DNA of 64,000 bases from Thiohalocapsa sp. PB-PSB1 (GCA_016745215.1 CP050890.1:5270001-5334000), one strand, 5' to 3'; shown: positions 8,827-17,559, counted from the first letter of the stretch. Notes: a model not told the origin generated them from the sequence alone. Numbers and translations are program-made.

Positions 8827-9375
8827 ATGATGGACATGATTCAAAGCTTTCGCGCTGACAAACTACACCGTTTGTCCTCTGAAGTTTCAAGTGCGAAGAA
8901 TGCACGCATTGACAATGATGGGGATGTTCTTCTGGATGTGCTCGATAGCGACGGAGACGCCACGACCTTCGTTTTAACAAAACTTGAACCAACAAAGCTT
9001 CTCACCTATTGTACATTCACGCTGCCAGAAGATTATGCTGGCGCAGCATTTCTAGCCACGCACATCTGGAACAACCGCCGAGACGCATACAACACATTCG
9101 CATATATCTCATCGGAAGGTAACCTGCGCCTCGAATCTCATTTATCTACTACTGGAGGAATTTCCGAAGATCACTTTATTTCCTGGATTGAGGACTTTTC
9201 TTCCAGAATACACCCGTTCATGTATGTGTTTGTAAAAACCGTCCAAGAGGTTGGCGAGGATGGTTCGCAAACCAGTGGATTCAACATAGCCGAAGAAATT
9301 CTTAAGGGGGGAGCCCGTGGGGCCGGGAGTGAAGTTGTGCATCGTGTGATCCGTAGCCTATTTGATAGTGATTGA
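8827..9375 (+). CDS. YbjN-like cassette protein
   Basis: A 182-aa protein. The segment AGAAFLATHIWNNRRDAYNTFAYISSEGNLRLE and the following GGISEDHFISWIEDFSS match the pattern of YbjN / sensory-transduction-regulator domains (W-N-x-x-x-x-x-x-A-x-x-x-x-x-G-x-L-x-x-E, then G-x-x-x-x). These fold like type III secretion chaperones. It is the only gene in cassette 8757-9475, with exact end-box match. Role unknown. Confidence 0.55.
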   Translation: MMDMIQSFRADKLHRLSSEVSSAKNARIDNDGDVLLDVLDSDGDATTFVLTKLEPTKLLTYCTFTLPEDYAGAAFLATHIWNNRRDAYNTFAYISSEGNLRLESHLSTTGGISEDHFISWIEDFSSRIHPFMYVFVKTVQEVGEDGSQTSGFNIAEEILKGGARGAGSEVVHRVIRSLFDSD

Positions 9376-9395
9376 GCGAGCATTCGCCGAGTGTC

Positions 9396-9481
9396 GGCTA
9401 ACGAGCGCATCCAGTCGACCGCAAAAAGCGCCGCTCGTTCCTCGCTCTGCTTTTTGCGGCGCCTGATGCGTGGCGTTAGAT
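9396..9481 (+). repeat. attC recombination site
   Basis: R'' GGCTAAC at 9396-9402, R' GTTAGAT at 9475-9481. Arms GCAAAAAGCGCCGC and GCTTTTTGCGGCGC pair. Confidence 0.95.
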
Positions 9482-9575
9482 TAAAACGCTATCGCGTTGG
9501 AAGAGACCACACCCGAGACAAAGCAGCACCGGCGCTGAAATAAACACTCAACAAGAAAAAGAATAAGCACACGCA

Positions 9576-10820
9576 ATGGCATCGCCATTCCTTTCCTCTC
9601 CAACTCCCCATCACAGAGCGGGACACACGCACTCCGGCTCCAAGCAGAGACCGACGTTCGAAGTCGCCGACATCCTGCGCGCGCATTTGCCCGACTCCCT
9701 GCACGAGCACTCCCATCCGCTGCACGTGCACAAGGTACTCAGTGCCATCCAAAACTGCCGCACCGCGGCGCTGGGCGGGCACATCGACTACTGCACTGAC
9801 TGCGGCACCCTTTACAACAGCTACAACTCCTGTCGCGACCGCCACTGCCCGAAATGTCAAGGGCTGGAGAAAGCGCGCTGGATCGAAGCGCGCAAAGACG
9901 AACTGCTGCCGGTGCCCTATTTTCATACCGTCTTCACGCTGCCGCATGCGATCAACGACTGGGTGGGGTGGAACGACAAACTGATTTACGACCTGCTGTT
10001 CGCCAGCGCAACGGACACCCTGCAAGCCTTTGCCGCTCGTCATTGGAACGGAACCCTCGGCATCACCGCCGTGCTGCACACCTGGGGCCAGACGATGGAG
10101 CGCCACATCCATCTGCACTGCATCGTCCCAGGCGGAGCTTTAACGTTCGATGGCGAACAGTTCAAACCCTGCCCGCATCGTGACTGGTTATTCCCGGTCA
10201 AAGCGCTGTCCAAGGTCTTCCGCGGAAACTACCTCGAGCGCCTGGAGCACGCGCATACCACAGGCGAGCTGAAGACACCGCCGGGCACGCACTTCGCCGC
10301 GTTGCGCAAGGCACTGCGCGAGCACGACTGGGTGGTCTACGCCAAACCCCCGTTCGGCGGACCGCAACAGATCATCGACTACCTCGGGCGATACACCCAC
10401 CGCATTGCCATCAGCAACCACCGCATCCTCAATCTTGCCGACGGCAAAGTCACCTTCACCTGGAAAGACTATAAAGACGGCGCCAAGACCAAAGTGATGA
10501 CGCTGGACGCCAACGAATTCATCCGGCGGTTCACGCTGCACATCCTGCCGCCGCGCTTCACCCGCATCCGCCACTACGGACTGCTCGCCTGCGGACACCG
10601 CGCGACCAAGCTCAATCGTGCCAAAGCGCTGCTTGGCCTAGCGCCGGTGACGACGACCAAAGTGCGCGAGCCCTACGACGTCTTGCTGCAACGCCTGACC
10701 GGCAAAGACATCCACGTCTGCCCGAGCTGCGGCGGACGGCTACGACGTCAGCGCGACCTTGCGCCCACCATTGGACCCGCTCGCGGCCAAGACCCGCCGC
10801 TTGCGTGCGAGGCGGCCTGA
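9576..10820 (+). CDS. IS91-family Y2 transposase carried in a cassette
   Basis: An intact 414-aa transposase. The N-terminal zinc-binding region has CTDCG, CRDRHCPKC; the HUH motif is HIHLHC near residue 173; the twin catalytic tyrosines are in YLGRYTHR near residue 272. This is the IS91/ISCR rolling-circle type. The gene lies wholly inside cassette 9476-11182: the cassette starts TTAGATTAAAAC and its attC begins with the exact complement GTTTTAATCTAAC. So the element either inserted into a cassette or has become cassette cargo. GAAC, the usual IS91 target, occurs in GCGAACC near 11061, at the downstream end. Confidence 0.9.
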   Translation: MASPFLSSPTPHHRAGHTHSGSKQRPTFEVADILRAHLPDSLHEHSHPLHVHKVLSAIQNCRTAALGGHIDYCTDCGTLYNSYNSCRDRHCPKCQGLEKARWIEARKDELLPVPYFHTVFTLPHAINDWVGWNDKLIYDLLFASATDTLQAFAARHWNGTLGITAVLHTWGQTMERHIHLHCIVPGGALTFDGEQFKPCPHRDWLFPVKALSKVFRGNYLERLEHAHTTGELKTPPGTHFAALRKALREHDWVVYAKPPFGGPQQIIDYLGRYTHRIAISNHRILNLADGKVTFTWKDYKDGAKTKVMTLDANEFIRRFTLHILPPRFTRIRHYGLLACGHRATKLNRAKALLGLAPVTTTKVREPYDVLLQRLTGKDIHVCPSCGGRLRRQRDLAPTIGPARGQDPPLACEAA

Positions 10821-11082
10821 TGCACATCTCCTCCACTCGATCCGCATCGGCTCGGGACAGTGCTGCTATGTTGCGACGCGACCGCGGTGAGCGAAAAACC
10901 GTTGTGCTCCATGCGAAATCGCTGCGCCCGCGGGACACCGAGCGCGCGCAACGGAGCCTTGCTCGTGCAACTGCGCCAACATCAGCGGGAGTTTCCAGGC
11001 CCCACCCAGGGCTTGACTGTTGTAGAATCCACATAGCGGTTCGCTGAGACGGACACTGAAGCGAACCAAAAAAATGTTTTAA

Positions 11083-11188
11083 TCTAACAGGGCGTTGAAC
11101 CTGCCGAGCCCGCGCCGGTCGGGCACCGCGGCGCTTCGCGCTCGCGGCCCGACCGGCGCGGGCTCGGCAGGTTAACTAAACGTTAGCG
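11083..11188 (+). repeat. attC recombination site after the IS91 gene
   Basis: R'' ATCTAAC at 11082-11088 and R' GTTAGCG at 11182-11188. Long perfect arms CCTGCCGAGCCCGCGCCGG and CCGGCGCGGGCTCGGCAGG flank a GCTTCGCGC loop. Confidence 0.95.
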
Positions 11189-11225
11189 GTATCCTTAACT
11201 TCACCGATGACGGCGGGACAGCTGA

Positions 11226-11468
11226 ATGACAGAACGCAACAAACCTCAATGGCGAATCTTCAAGGCCGACGATACACCTGTCACTTGGTGTAGCTTTTGT
11301 GGAGCCAATGTCGGTGATGAAAGCGAAAGGACTGGGGAGCTGACCACGGCCATGTACTACTGCGAGGGATGTTGGCGAAATTACTGTGATCAATGCAGTT
11401 ACACCAAGAAAGCGGATGGCACGCAGCACTGCCTGAGATGCGAGAGTGAACTTGAACGCTTGATGTAA
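11226..11468 (+). CDS. Small zinc-ribbon protein
   Basis: An 80-aa protein with four CxxC pairs: CSFC, CEGC, CDQC, CLRC. These fit a double zinc ribbon or treble-clef fold. It starts 38 bp after the attC and is the first gene of cassette 11183-12206. No enzyme motif. Possibly a nucleic-acid or protein-binding adaptor. Confidence 0.65.
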   Translation: MTERNKPQWRIFKADDTPVTWCSFCGANVGDESERTGELTTAMYYCEGCWRNYCDQCSYTKKADGTQHCLRCESELERLM

Positions 11469-11594
11469 AAAACCGGCTGCAGCGGATGCTGTTACGCTCT
11501 CCGCTCCACAACATTACTGAGTTACAGTGTTAATGCTATAAAATATACTAATCTACGTTTTAATAACATTTATTGGCTTTGAGGATATAAAAGC

Positions 11595-12137
11595 ATGGGA
11601 AGAAAATCCAGAGTAAAGAAAGAAAGGCGCATCCAAAAAGAAAAAGACAATGCAAGAATGATTGTTCAGGCTGAGAAGTTCGAAGAAGCCATTATAGAAG
11701 AGTCAACTGATGAACAATTAGATAGGATATTAAACATTCTCGGAGTTAAAAGTGAAGAGGATGCAGAAGTAAGTCAAAAAACTATACAGTACTATTATCA
11801 ATTCTTATCAAATACCATTGAAATGCCATGCCTTGTAACAGGTATTGAAGATATGGGTTGTTTTAGCTGGGAAGAATATTATACGTTCGGACCTGGAGAT
11901 GAACGCGAATATGAACAAAAAAGAAAAGATAACCCATCATTTAGAGATGAATATAAACTTATTTCATTTAATAAACAGTATGATGAAGAAAGCGGGATAT
12001 TGGTTGATGTCGAGAGAGTGACAGATAAAAAGAAATTTACATTAACACTGTCTGATTTAAAAGCAGTCAACAAAAGATCAAAAAATCACCAACTACTTGA
12101 TGATTATTCAGTATGGTTTGTTAACTACGCTTGGTAA
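11595..12137 (+). CDS. AT-rich conserved protein, possibly calcium-binding
   Basis: A 180-aa protein with a Lys/Glu-rich N-terminal helix and a compact C-terminal half ending LDDYSVWFVNYAW. The block CLVTGIEDMGCFSWEEYY, then EYEQKRKDNPSF, then RVTDKKKFTLTLSDLKAV resembles proteins often annotated as CcbP-like calcium-binding, but I cannot verify this. Base composition is much more AT-rich than its neighbours, suggesting recent arrival from a low-GC donor. It shares a cassette with the zinc-ribbon gene. Confidence 0.55.
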   Translation: MGRKSRVKKERRIQKEKDNARMIVQAEKFEEAIIEESTDEQLDRILNILGVKSEEDAEVSQKTIQYYYQFLSNTIEMPCLVTGIEDMGCFSWEEYYTFGPGDEREYEQKRKDNPSFRDEYKLISFNKQYDEESGILVDVERVTDKKKFTLTLSDLKAVNKRSKNHQLLDDYSVWFVNYAW

Positions 12138-12155
12138 TTCAGTACACATATCAAT

Positions 12156-12206
12156 TGCTAACAAGCGGCTAGAGCCGACCGCATACCGCGCGCCGAGCTT
12201 CGTTCC
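12156..12206 (+). repeat. Left half of an attC cut by ISL3
   Basis: R'' TGCTAAC at 12156-12162 is followed by a normal left arm (GAGCCGACCGCATACCGCGCGCC) and the loop GAGCTTCGTTC. The site is then interrupted at the loop by ISL3-derived DNA. No right arm is visible after 13809. Confidence 0.75.
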
Positions 12207-12337
12207 GGCTCTTCCGGATCTCGTGGGACTGTTGTATCATGTAAATCAACAACTTGAGAACCGCCTGTCACTGAAACCCCATCTGGACGTTGTTGATAAT
12301 GACATTTGATACAGAGACCCTTCAGACACTTTTAAAT
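12207..12337 (+). repeat. Inverted fragment of an older ISL3 copy
   Basis: These 131 bp begin GGCTCTTCCGGATC and match, with about eight differences, the reverse complement of the right end of the adjacent full element, from its terminal repeat through the first codons of the transposase. They end at TTTTAAAT where the full copy begins. This reads as a complete ISL3 element inserted, in opposite orientation, into an older copy whose remainder was then lost. Confidence 0.8.
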
Positions 12338-13809
12338 GGCTCTCCCGGATTTCATGGGAACCAATAAAAATTTGAAAAACAACTACTTAAGCTCATTTTT
12401 TCGTACACATCAAGGTTAAAATGTAGTCGAGCGCAAACTCTGTAACTCATTGATTTATAATGTGTCAACCCCGAACCGGTCATATCCGTTGAGATCCAAG
12501 CATATCCTTTGATAGAGGTGTCCAAGGTTGGTGATGCCATAGCAGCGGCGTTTGATGACTTTGATCTTATTATTTAACCCCTCGACAAAGCCGCTGGTGT
12601 GTCGACCAATAAAATAATTCGTCACTTCCTCAAAGTGAGTATTCAGTGTCCCGAGGAAGCTATCGAAGCAACTGAGCTTGCGGTTGGTGACACGTTCCAT
12701 CCAGCCACGCAGTTTGCGCTTACCCTGACCTTTTGATAGGCGGCTTTCATAGATGGCAGTGAGTGATTCGCAAGCCTCATAAGCTTCTTGTAATTTTGGT
12801 GAATAGCGAAAGAGCCGATTCAGCATGCGTCGCTCATCTGCATTCAGATCGGCGCGACGCTGACGCAGCAGCCAATGCACGTTCTTGAATGACTTGCGCT
12901 CTTCTTCGGAGAGGATATGACACAGCCGTTTCCATTCGCTTTTGCGCAGTTTTTCCAGTCCATTTCGGTACAGCTTGGCAACATGGAACCGATCCGCGCA
13001 AATGTGTACGCGCTTGCCGAACACGGCTTTAGCGGCACCGATGAAACCTTGATAAAGGTCCGAGCAAACACTCTGGACGGTGCGTCGCAAGCGCTTGGGA
13101 ATGCTGAGAAAAAACTCCTGTACGGTGGCCTTGGTGCGGTCGCCGAGCAGACCGATGACATGCAATGTCTCGTTAATGTAAGCGCTGATCACAACGACAA
13201 AATCACGATGACCCTTTTTCAACGCAATCTCATCAATGCCAATGACCTCCAAGCGTTCAATTGCGTTCCAATCGACATCGCACGCCATGTTTCGATCCAA
13301 AATACCCTGCAGTGCGTCGACACCAATGGCATGCTTGCGACTGACATCCTCGAGCGTACTGTTGATCAACTCCAGCAGCATCTGCTGTTCGAATGCTTTT
13401 GTCACTCGGGAGCGCCGCGTGTACCATGACAGCGTTTGGCTCGTTGTCGGACGCCCTTCGCAGAAGTGGCATTGATAACGCTTCGGCCTCAAAATAAGAA
13501 CAACTGTATACGCGAATAATGGCAAATGGCGTAACTCTATCTCTTGACCATGGCCATACTCATGATCGATTGGCCGACCACAGCGATGACAGTTCGTACC
13601 CTCCAGTGTGCTATGCACATAGACTTTAAGTGTCTTGCGCTCGCCGAGCACCACGCGATCAACGGCGATATCAGGAAGATTTAAAAGCGTCTGAAGGGTC
13701 TCTTTATCAAATGTCATTATCAACAGCGTCCAGATGGGGTTTCAGCGACAGGCGGTTCTCAAGTTGTTGATCTACATGATACAACAGTCCCAGGAGATCC
13801 GGGAGAGCC
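12338..13809 (-). mobile_element. ISL3-family insertion sequence
   Basis: The element is about 1472 bp. Terminal repeats are GGCTCTCCCGGATTTC at the left and, on the other strand, GGCTCTCCCGGATCTC at the right. It encodes one intact transposase. No 8-bp target duplication is seen (TTTTAAAT on the left, CTAATTTT on the right), consistent with a later deletion on one side. Confidence 0.85.
12455..13723 (-). CDS. ISL3-family transposase
   Basis: An intact 422-aa transposase. The N-terminal zinc finger has CHRCG and CHFCEG. A helix-turn-helix region follows, then the DDE core: IDEIALKKGH, CSDLYQGFIGAA, CADRFHVAKLYRNGLEKLR, and SGFVEGLNNKIKVIKRRCYG with the terminal Glu. These are hallmarks of ISL3. 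The start is ATG 13723, with an in-frame ATG two codons later. Confidence 0.92.
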   Translation of the reverse strand: MIMTFDKETLQTLLNLPDIAVDRVVLGERKTLKVYVHSTLEGTNCHRCGRPIDHEYGHGQEIELRHLPLFAYTVVLILRPKRYQCHFCEGRPTTSQTLSWYTRRSRVTKAFEQQMLLELINSTLEDVSRKHAIGVDALQGILDRNMACDVDWNAIERLEVIGIDEIALKKGHRDFVVVISAYINETLHVIGLLGDRTKATVQEFFLSIPKRLRRTVQSVCSDLYQGFIGAAKAVFGKRVHICADRFHVAKLYRNGLEKLRKSEWKRLCHILSEEERKSFKNVHWLLRQRRADLNADERRMLNRLFRYSPKLQEAYEACESLTAIYESRLSKGQGKRKLRGWMERVTNRKLSCFDSFLGTLNTHFEEVTNYFIGRHTSGFVEGLNNKIKVIKRRCYGITNLGHLYQRICLDLNGYDRFGVDTL

Positions 13810-13848
13810 CTAATTTTTGGCGCTAATTTTTGGCGAAGGTATTGCCGG

Positions 13849-13924
13849 GTGGCTTGGATTTCCTATCCGTAGGTATTTCAGGGTGGCTTGGATTTCCTAT
13901 CCGTTATCCGTATTTCCTATCCGT
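13849..13924 (+). repeat. Tandem copies of a dispersed 22-bp repeat
   Basis: GTGGCTTGGATTTCCTATCC occurs at 13849-13868 and again at 13883-13902; a third, partial copy (ATTTCCTATCCGT) is at 13912-13924. The same unit is at bases 1-20, in shortened form at 19372-19386, and inverted with one change at about 52680-52698. It contains the small inverted repeat GGAT-TTCCT-ATCC. Confidence 0.85.
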
Positions 13925-14123
13925 CGGATGGCAGAAACCCGCGCAACCAGGCCAACCTGTGGTTCTCGAACGCCGCCCGGGCATGCAGGGTGCGTCGCTC
14001 CGCAGTGCCTCGAATCGGCGCTTGCTTTAGCCCGGGGCGTCGGATGGGCTGTCGGCTCATACACCTCGTGCTAAAAGCAGCGCTGCTGCTCGATCGGTTC
14101 TGCATTTCTGACGCGTAACCCGA

Positions 14124-14864
14124 ATGACTCGCAGCATTGACATCTTTTTGGCTTCTGCAGCCGCAGTGTCCCGCGGCATCGCCATGAGCCCGCGCAGCGC
14201 CAACGACAAGGAATACTTCCCGCAGGACTGGTTCGCCGATCGCGTCTCGGGGCTCGGCCTGCCGTTTCAGGCGCAAGGCAGGAACAGCTACCCGGACTTC
14301 TGGGTGGGAGACGACCAGACAACGCCGATCGAGGGCTACGAGATCAAGTCCTTGGCGTTCGCCAAGGGCAAGCCCGCCCGCCGGGACTACGACTCCAACA
14401 GCACCATCCCAGCCGGCCGCAAAGACGGCCACGATGTGTTTCTGGTCTTCTTTCTGTATACCGGATCAGGCGCTAATCCACGTCCCGCGCATTCGCTGTG
14501 CATCGCGCATGCAGACCTGATCAACATGGATCACGAGACCGCTGCCGCGCACGTCAACGAGGGCATCGATGGCTTCGGCTCCTATGGCGATGGCTTTATC
14601 CGCGACCGCAAGATGTATCGTTTTCCGCACCCGTTCAGCATCGATCCCGGTGGACTCGGGCGCTGTCGGCTGATCATTCCAAGCGAGTGGGCCGTGTCGG
14701 ATTCGCGCTTGCGGCACTGCGGGCAGATCGGCCGGACCATCGCTGCCGGCGCATTGCGCAGCTACACTGTCCATCTCGACGGGCAGACACCGGCTACCAA
14801 GCAGCACGACCGGCGTCCCGACGCCGGGCAGCGACGGGAATTCGCGGTTTTCGAGGCCGGATAA
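14124..14864 (+). CDS. Putative PD-(D/E)XK restriction endonuclease
   Basis: A 246-aa protein. Around residues 54-75 it has YPDFWVGDD, then EGYEIKSL, the PD-(14-20)-ExK pattern of PD-(D/E)XK nucleases. No other domain is recognised. A second start, ATG 14184 (MSPRSANDKEYFPQDWF), is plausible and would begin at the conserved-looking part. The gene converges on the methylase, with only 24 bp between the stops. This suggests a restriction-modification pair in tail-to-tail arrangement. Enzyme activity and recognition site are not deducible. Confidence 0.65.
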   Translation: MTRSIDIFLASAAAVSRGIAMSPRSANDKEYFPQDWFADRVSGLGLPFQAQGRNSYPDFWVGDDQTTPIEGYEIKSLAFAKGKPARRDYDSNSTIPAGRKDGHDVFLVFFLYTGSGANPRPAHSLCIAHADLINMDHETAAAHVNEGIDGFGSYGDGFIRDRKMYRFPHPFSIDPGGLGRCRLIIPSEWAVSDSRLRHCGQIGRTIAAGALRSYTVHLDGQTPATKQHDRRPDAGQRREFAVFEAG

Positions 14865-14888
14865 TCGCGGTGTCGTCGATCCGTTGCG

Positions 14889-17399
14889 CTAGAACAGCGA
14901 TGCCTGAATCGGCGTTGTCCGGCTCGGGGCGACCGGCTGCCGGGCATGCGCGTCCTGGCGGTCGAACAGCCGCTGTGCAATCGTTTGGCAGTCCCCGAGC
15001 GCCGATGCAAAGGCATTCAGCGCATCCTCGGTGCCGCGGCCTGCGCAAAGCTCAACCAGGGCCTGGCTGAACACGATGATCCGCACGTCGTTCAGCGATA
15101 GCCGGCGGCCGGTGCGGTTGAACCGCAAGACCTTGTATCCGGCCTCCTGCTCCGCCGTCTTGAGGGCATCTGCTGACTCCGACGGCCGGCGCCGATCGCC
15201 AGCCGCCTTGCGGCAGACCATCAGCACGTCGAGGTCGATCGGCGACTTGGCCGCAAGCTTCGGCATCGCCACCGACATCTCGGCCTTCACGGGCTGCGCC
15301 TGCACCAGCCGGAAGCCGGCATGCAGCACGGCGGCCGCCACCGAGGTCCAGCCGTCGTCGCGCGAGTGGTGGTAGGAGAACACCATCAGCCCGTCGTCCT
15401 TCAAGACCCGGTGGCATTCGCCGAAGACGGCGCAGAGCTTGTCGGAGAAGCGCGCCTGATCCCTGTCCTGCACCTCCTGCTGCGACCGGGTGGTCTCCGA
15501 TGGCGCGGCATCCGCATCATCAAACCAGAGCCGCTGCCAGACGTGGAAGAAGTCGGCCAGCTCGGAGTAGTGCACGTTGTCGAAGAACGGCGGGTCGGTC
15601 ACGACCGCATCCACCGAGCGGTCCGGCAGGTCGGTAGCCGCGGAGTCTCCCACCGACAGGTAGACCGCGCCGGGCGGCAGCCCATCGGCCGGCCAGGCGT
15701 TCAGCACCCGTGCCCCCATCGGCTGGCTCATGCCGAACAGCTTGCGACCGGACGGTCGCTTGCCGCTCCGGCCCGATCCGGGCTCAAGCACGATCTCGAA
15801 CGGCGCCGCCTTGTAGTCCACGGCCCGCAGCAGCCGCGACTGAAACAGGTTCAGAAACGAGCCGGAGGACTTGGGCGTGCCCCAGAGATTGGCCTCGATG
15901 GGCGTGCGCTCCGGCTTCAGCACATGGTGCGAGAACATATGGCGTACCGCGCCGGTGCCCTCGCCCTTGTAGCTGGCAAACAGGTTGTTGAACTCCAGCA
16001 CGCCGGAGAGCAGCACAAACAGGGCCTCGCGCTCCGGCCCCGCGGGCAAGGCGCCGATGGCCTGCGCCAACAGGCCGATGCCCAAGAGCTGGCGCGCGTT
16101 GAAGAACTGGTCCCAGCGGCTGTAGCCGTAGTTCAGGCATTGGCGGGTGTTGTAGCCCTCGCGGATGGCGACCCGCGGGACCGGCAGCGACAGCGCCGCC
16201 AGCTCATCGGCGGCGGCGGTATAGGCGGCCTCGTCCGCCGGCGTTGTACGCAGATACTGCTTGTCGCCGTCGTCGCGCAGGACCAGCTTGGCATAGAGCC
16301 GATGCCGCGGCGGCTCGCCGCGGGCGCGGGCGGTCTTGGCGATGGGAAAGCGGGTGCCGCAGCCGTCGCAGGTCGCGTTTGCCCCGCGTGCCGCGCCCAG
16401 ATGCAGCGCATAGGTACAGCCGCAGGCAGGGCATCGCGTCGACTCATCGCGATGGTCCGCCGCATGCACCTCCCCGCAGCGCGGGCAGCAGGCATGCACG
16501 CGCGGATTGCGCTTCACATAGGCATGCTTGGCAAACACCCGCGACGAGAACAGGTCCACCGAGCGCCCGCAGCTCGGGCAGTCCAGCTGCTTGACCCAGA
16601 ACCAATACAAGACATCGCAGGTTGCGCCGTCGCCGTCGAGACTGCGATGCAACCCGGTCAGCCGCTCGGCGACCGAGGCCCGAAGCGCATCGAAATGCGC
16701 CATCAACCGCGCCCGATCCACCGGCTGCAAGGCGGTGCGCACCGCCCGCCAGGCGACCGGATTGATATCGCGGCCGATCACCGTACAGCCCAGCTTGTGC
16801 GCCTCGCCCACCGTCGTCCCGCTGCCCATGAACGGATCGAAAATCACCGGCGCCGGCAGCTTCACCGCGCTCTGATACAGATCCATCACCGCGCTGCCCC
16901 GCGGCACCGTACAGCCGAGCACCACGGCCCGAAACACGCTCCCGAGCCGCTGCGCCCACCACTTGTGGGTGTGATACACCGGCCGCCAGACCTCCTTGCG
17001 CCAGCTCTCCACCTCGGCGATCGTGCTCAAGTGCTCGAACGGAAACCCGTCCTCGATCGCCCGCTCCGCCGGGCCGCGCAGCACCGCCGCCCCATAGCTC
17101 GCCTGTTCCTCGGCCACCAGCATCCCGGCCAAGTCCGACAGCGCCGACGCCACCCGATGCGGCTCGCGCTCCAGCAGCCTGCGCAGCGACGGCGGCACCC
17201 GCCCCGCCAGGAGCAGCAACTCATCCACCGGCACCGCCAACACCTCGGCGAGCCGACCGAGCAACACATCCGACGGCGGCGTCGCGCCGGACTCGACGCG
17301 GGAGAGATAGGCCGGATCGACCTGGCAGCGACCGGCAACGGCGCGCAGCGACAGGGCCAGCTGCTCGCGGCGGGATTTGATGAGGGTGTTGATGTCCAT
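14889..17399 (-). CDS. XRE-HTH / Zn-ribbon DNA methylase fusion
   Basis: An 836-aa protein. Residues 1-65 are an XRE helix-turn-helix (IKSRREQLALSLRAVAG, then DPAYLSRVESG). A SAM-binding motif DPFMGSGTTVGEA is near residue 190, paired Zn-ribbon CxxC motifs (CPSCG, CCPRCG, CPACG, CDGCG) are at about 275-350, and the catalytic motif TDPPFFDNVHYSEL is near 600. The methylase part is of the COG1743 (DUF1156-like) adenine-specific type. The fused regulator implies that the methylase controls its own transcription, as C proteins do in classical R-M systems. The GC-rich frame has a long antisense shadow ORF that is not a gene. Confidence 0.8.
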   Translation of the reverse strand: MDINTLIKSRREQLALSLRAVAGRCQVDPAYLSRVESGATPPSDVLLGRLAEVLAVPVDELLLLAGRVPPSLRRLLEREPHRVASALSDLAGMLVAEEQASYGAAVLRGPAERAIEDGFPFEHLSTIAEVESWRKEVWRPVYHTHKWWAQRLGSVFRAVVLGCTVPRGSAVMDLYQSAVKLPAPVIFDPFMGSGTTVGEAHKLGCTVIGRDINPVAWRAVRTALQPVDRARLMAHFDALRASVAERLTGLHRSLDGDGATCDVLYWFWVKQLDCPSCGRSVDLFSSRVFAKHAYVKRNPRVHACCPRCGEVHAADHRDESTRCPACGCTYALHLGAARGANATCDGCGTRFPIAKTARARGEPPRHRLYAKLVLRDDGDKQYLRTTPADEAAYTAAADELAALSLPVPRVAIREGYNTRQCLNYGYSRWDQFFNARQLLGIGLLAQAIGALPAGPEREALFVLLSGVLEFNNLFASYKGEGTGAVRHMFSHHVLKPERTPIEANLWGTPKSSGSFLNLFQSRLLRAVDYKAAPFEIVLEPGSGRSGKRPSGRKLFGMSQPMGARVLNAWPADGLPPGAVYLSVGDSAATDLPDRSVDAVVTDPPFFDNVHYSELADFFHVWQRLWFDDADAAPSETTRSQQEVQDRDQARFSDKLCAVFGECHRVLKDDGLMVFSYHHSRDDGWTSVAAAVLHAGFRLVQAQPVKAEMSVAMPKLAAKSPIDLDVLMVCRKAAGDRRRPSESADALKTAEQEAGYKVLRFNRTGRRLSLNDVRIIVFSQALVELCAGRGTEDALNAFASALGDCQTIAQRLFDRQDAHARQPVAPSRTTPIQASLF

Positions 17400-17435
17400 G
17401 GGGGGAGGATAGGGGGTGTTGACGATCTTGTCAAC
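17400..17435 (-). promoter_or_regulatory. Promoter and palindromic operator of the HTH-methylase
   Basis: Reading the - strand, TTGACA (17434-17429) is followed by a 17-nt spacer and TATCCT (17411-17406). Six bases later is the ATG at 17399, so transcription should start at or next to the start codon: a leaderless message. The palindrome GTTGAC-6-GTCAAC (17418-17435) covers the -35 box, a natural place for the HTH domain to repress its own gene. Confidence 0.7.
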
Positions 17436-17559
17436 GGCTGGGCTGGGTCGCTGTTTGCCATCCCGGTCGAAAACAGATTCGGTGGGCCAAGCCAGCTTCG
17501 GCGGCTTAGCGATGGACCCAGCAGCCCCTGACTAGGTAGTTCAATTTGCGACAGAATTT

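Noticed and set aside
15321..17531. 736-aa open frame on the + strand
   Set aside because: Antisense shadow of the GC-rich methylase gene; composition rich in Arg/Ala/His/Gln with no domain.
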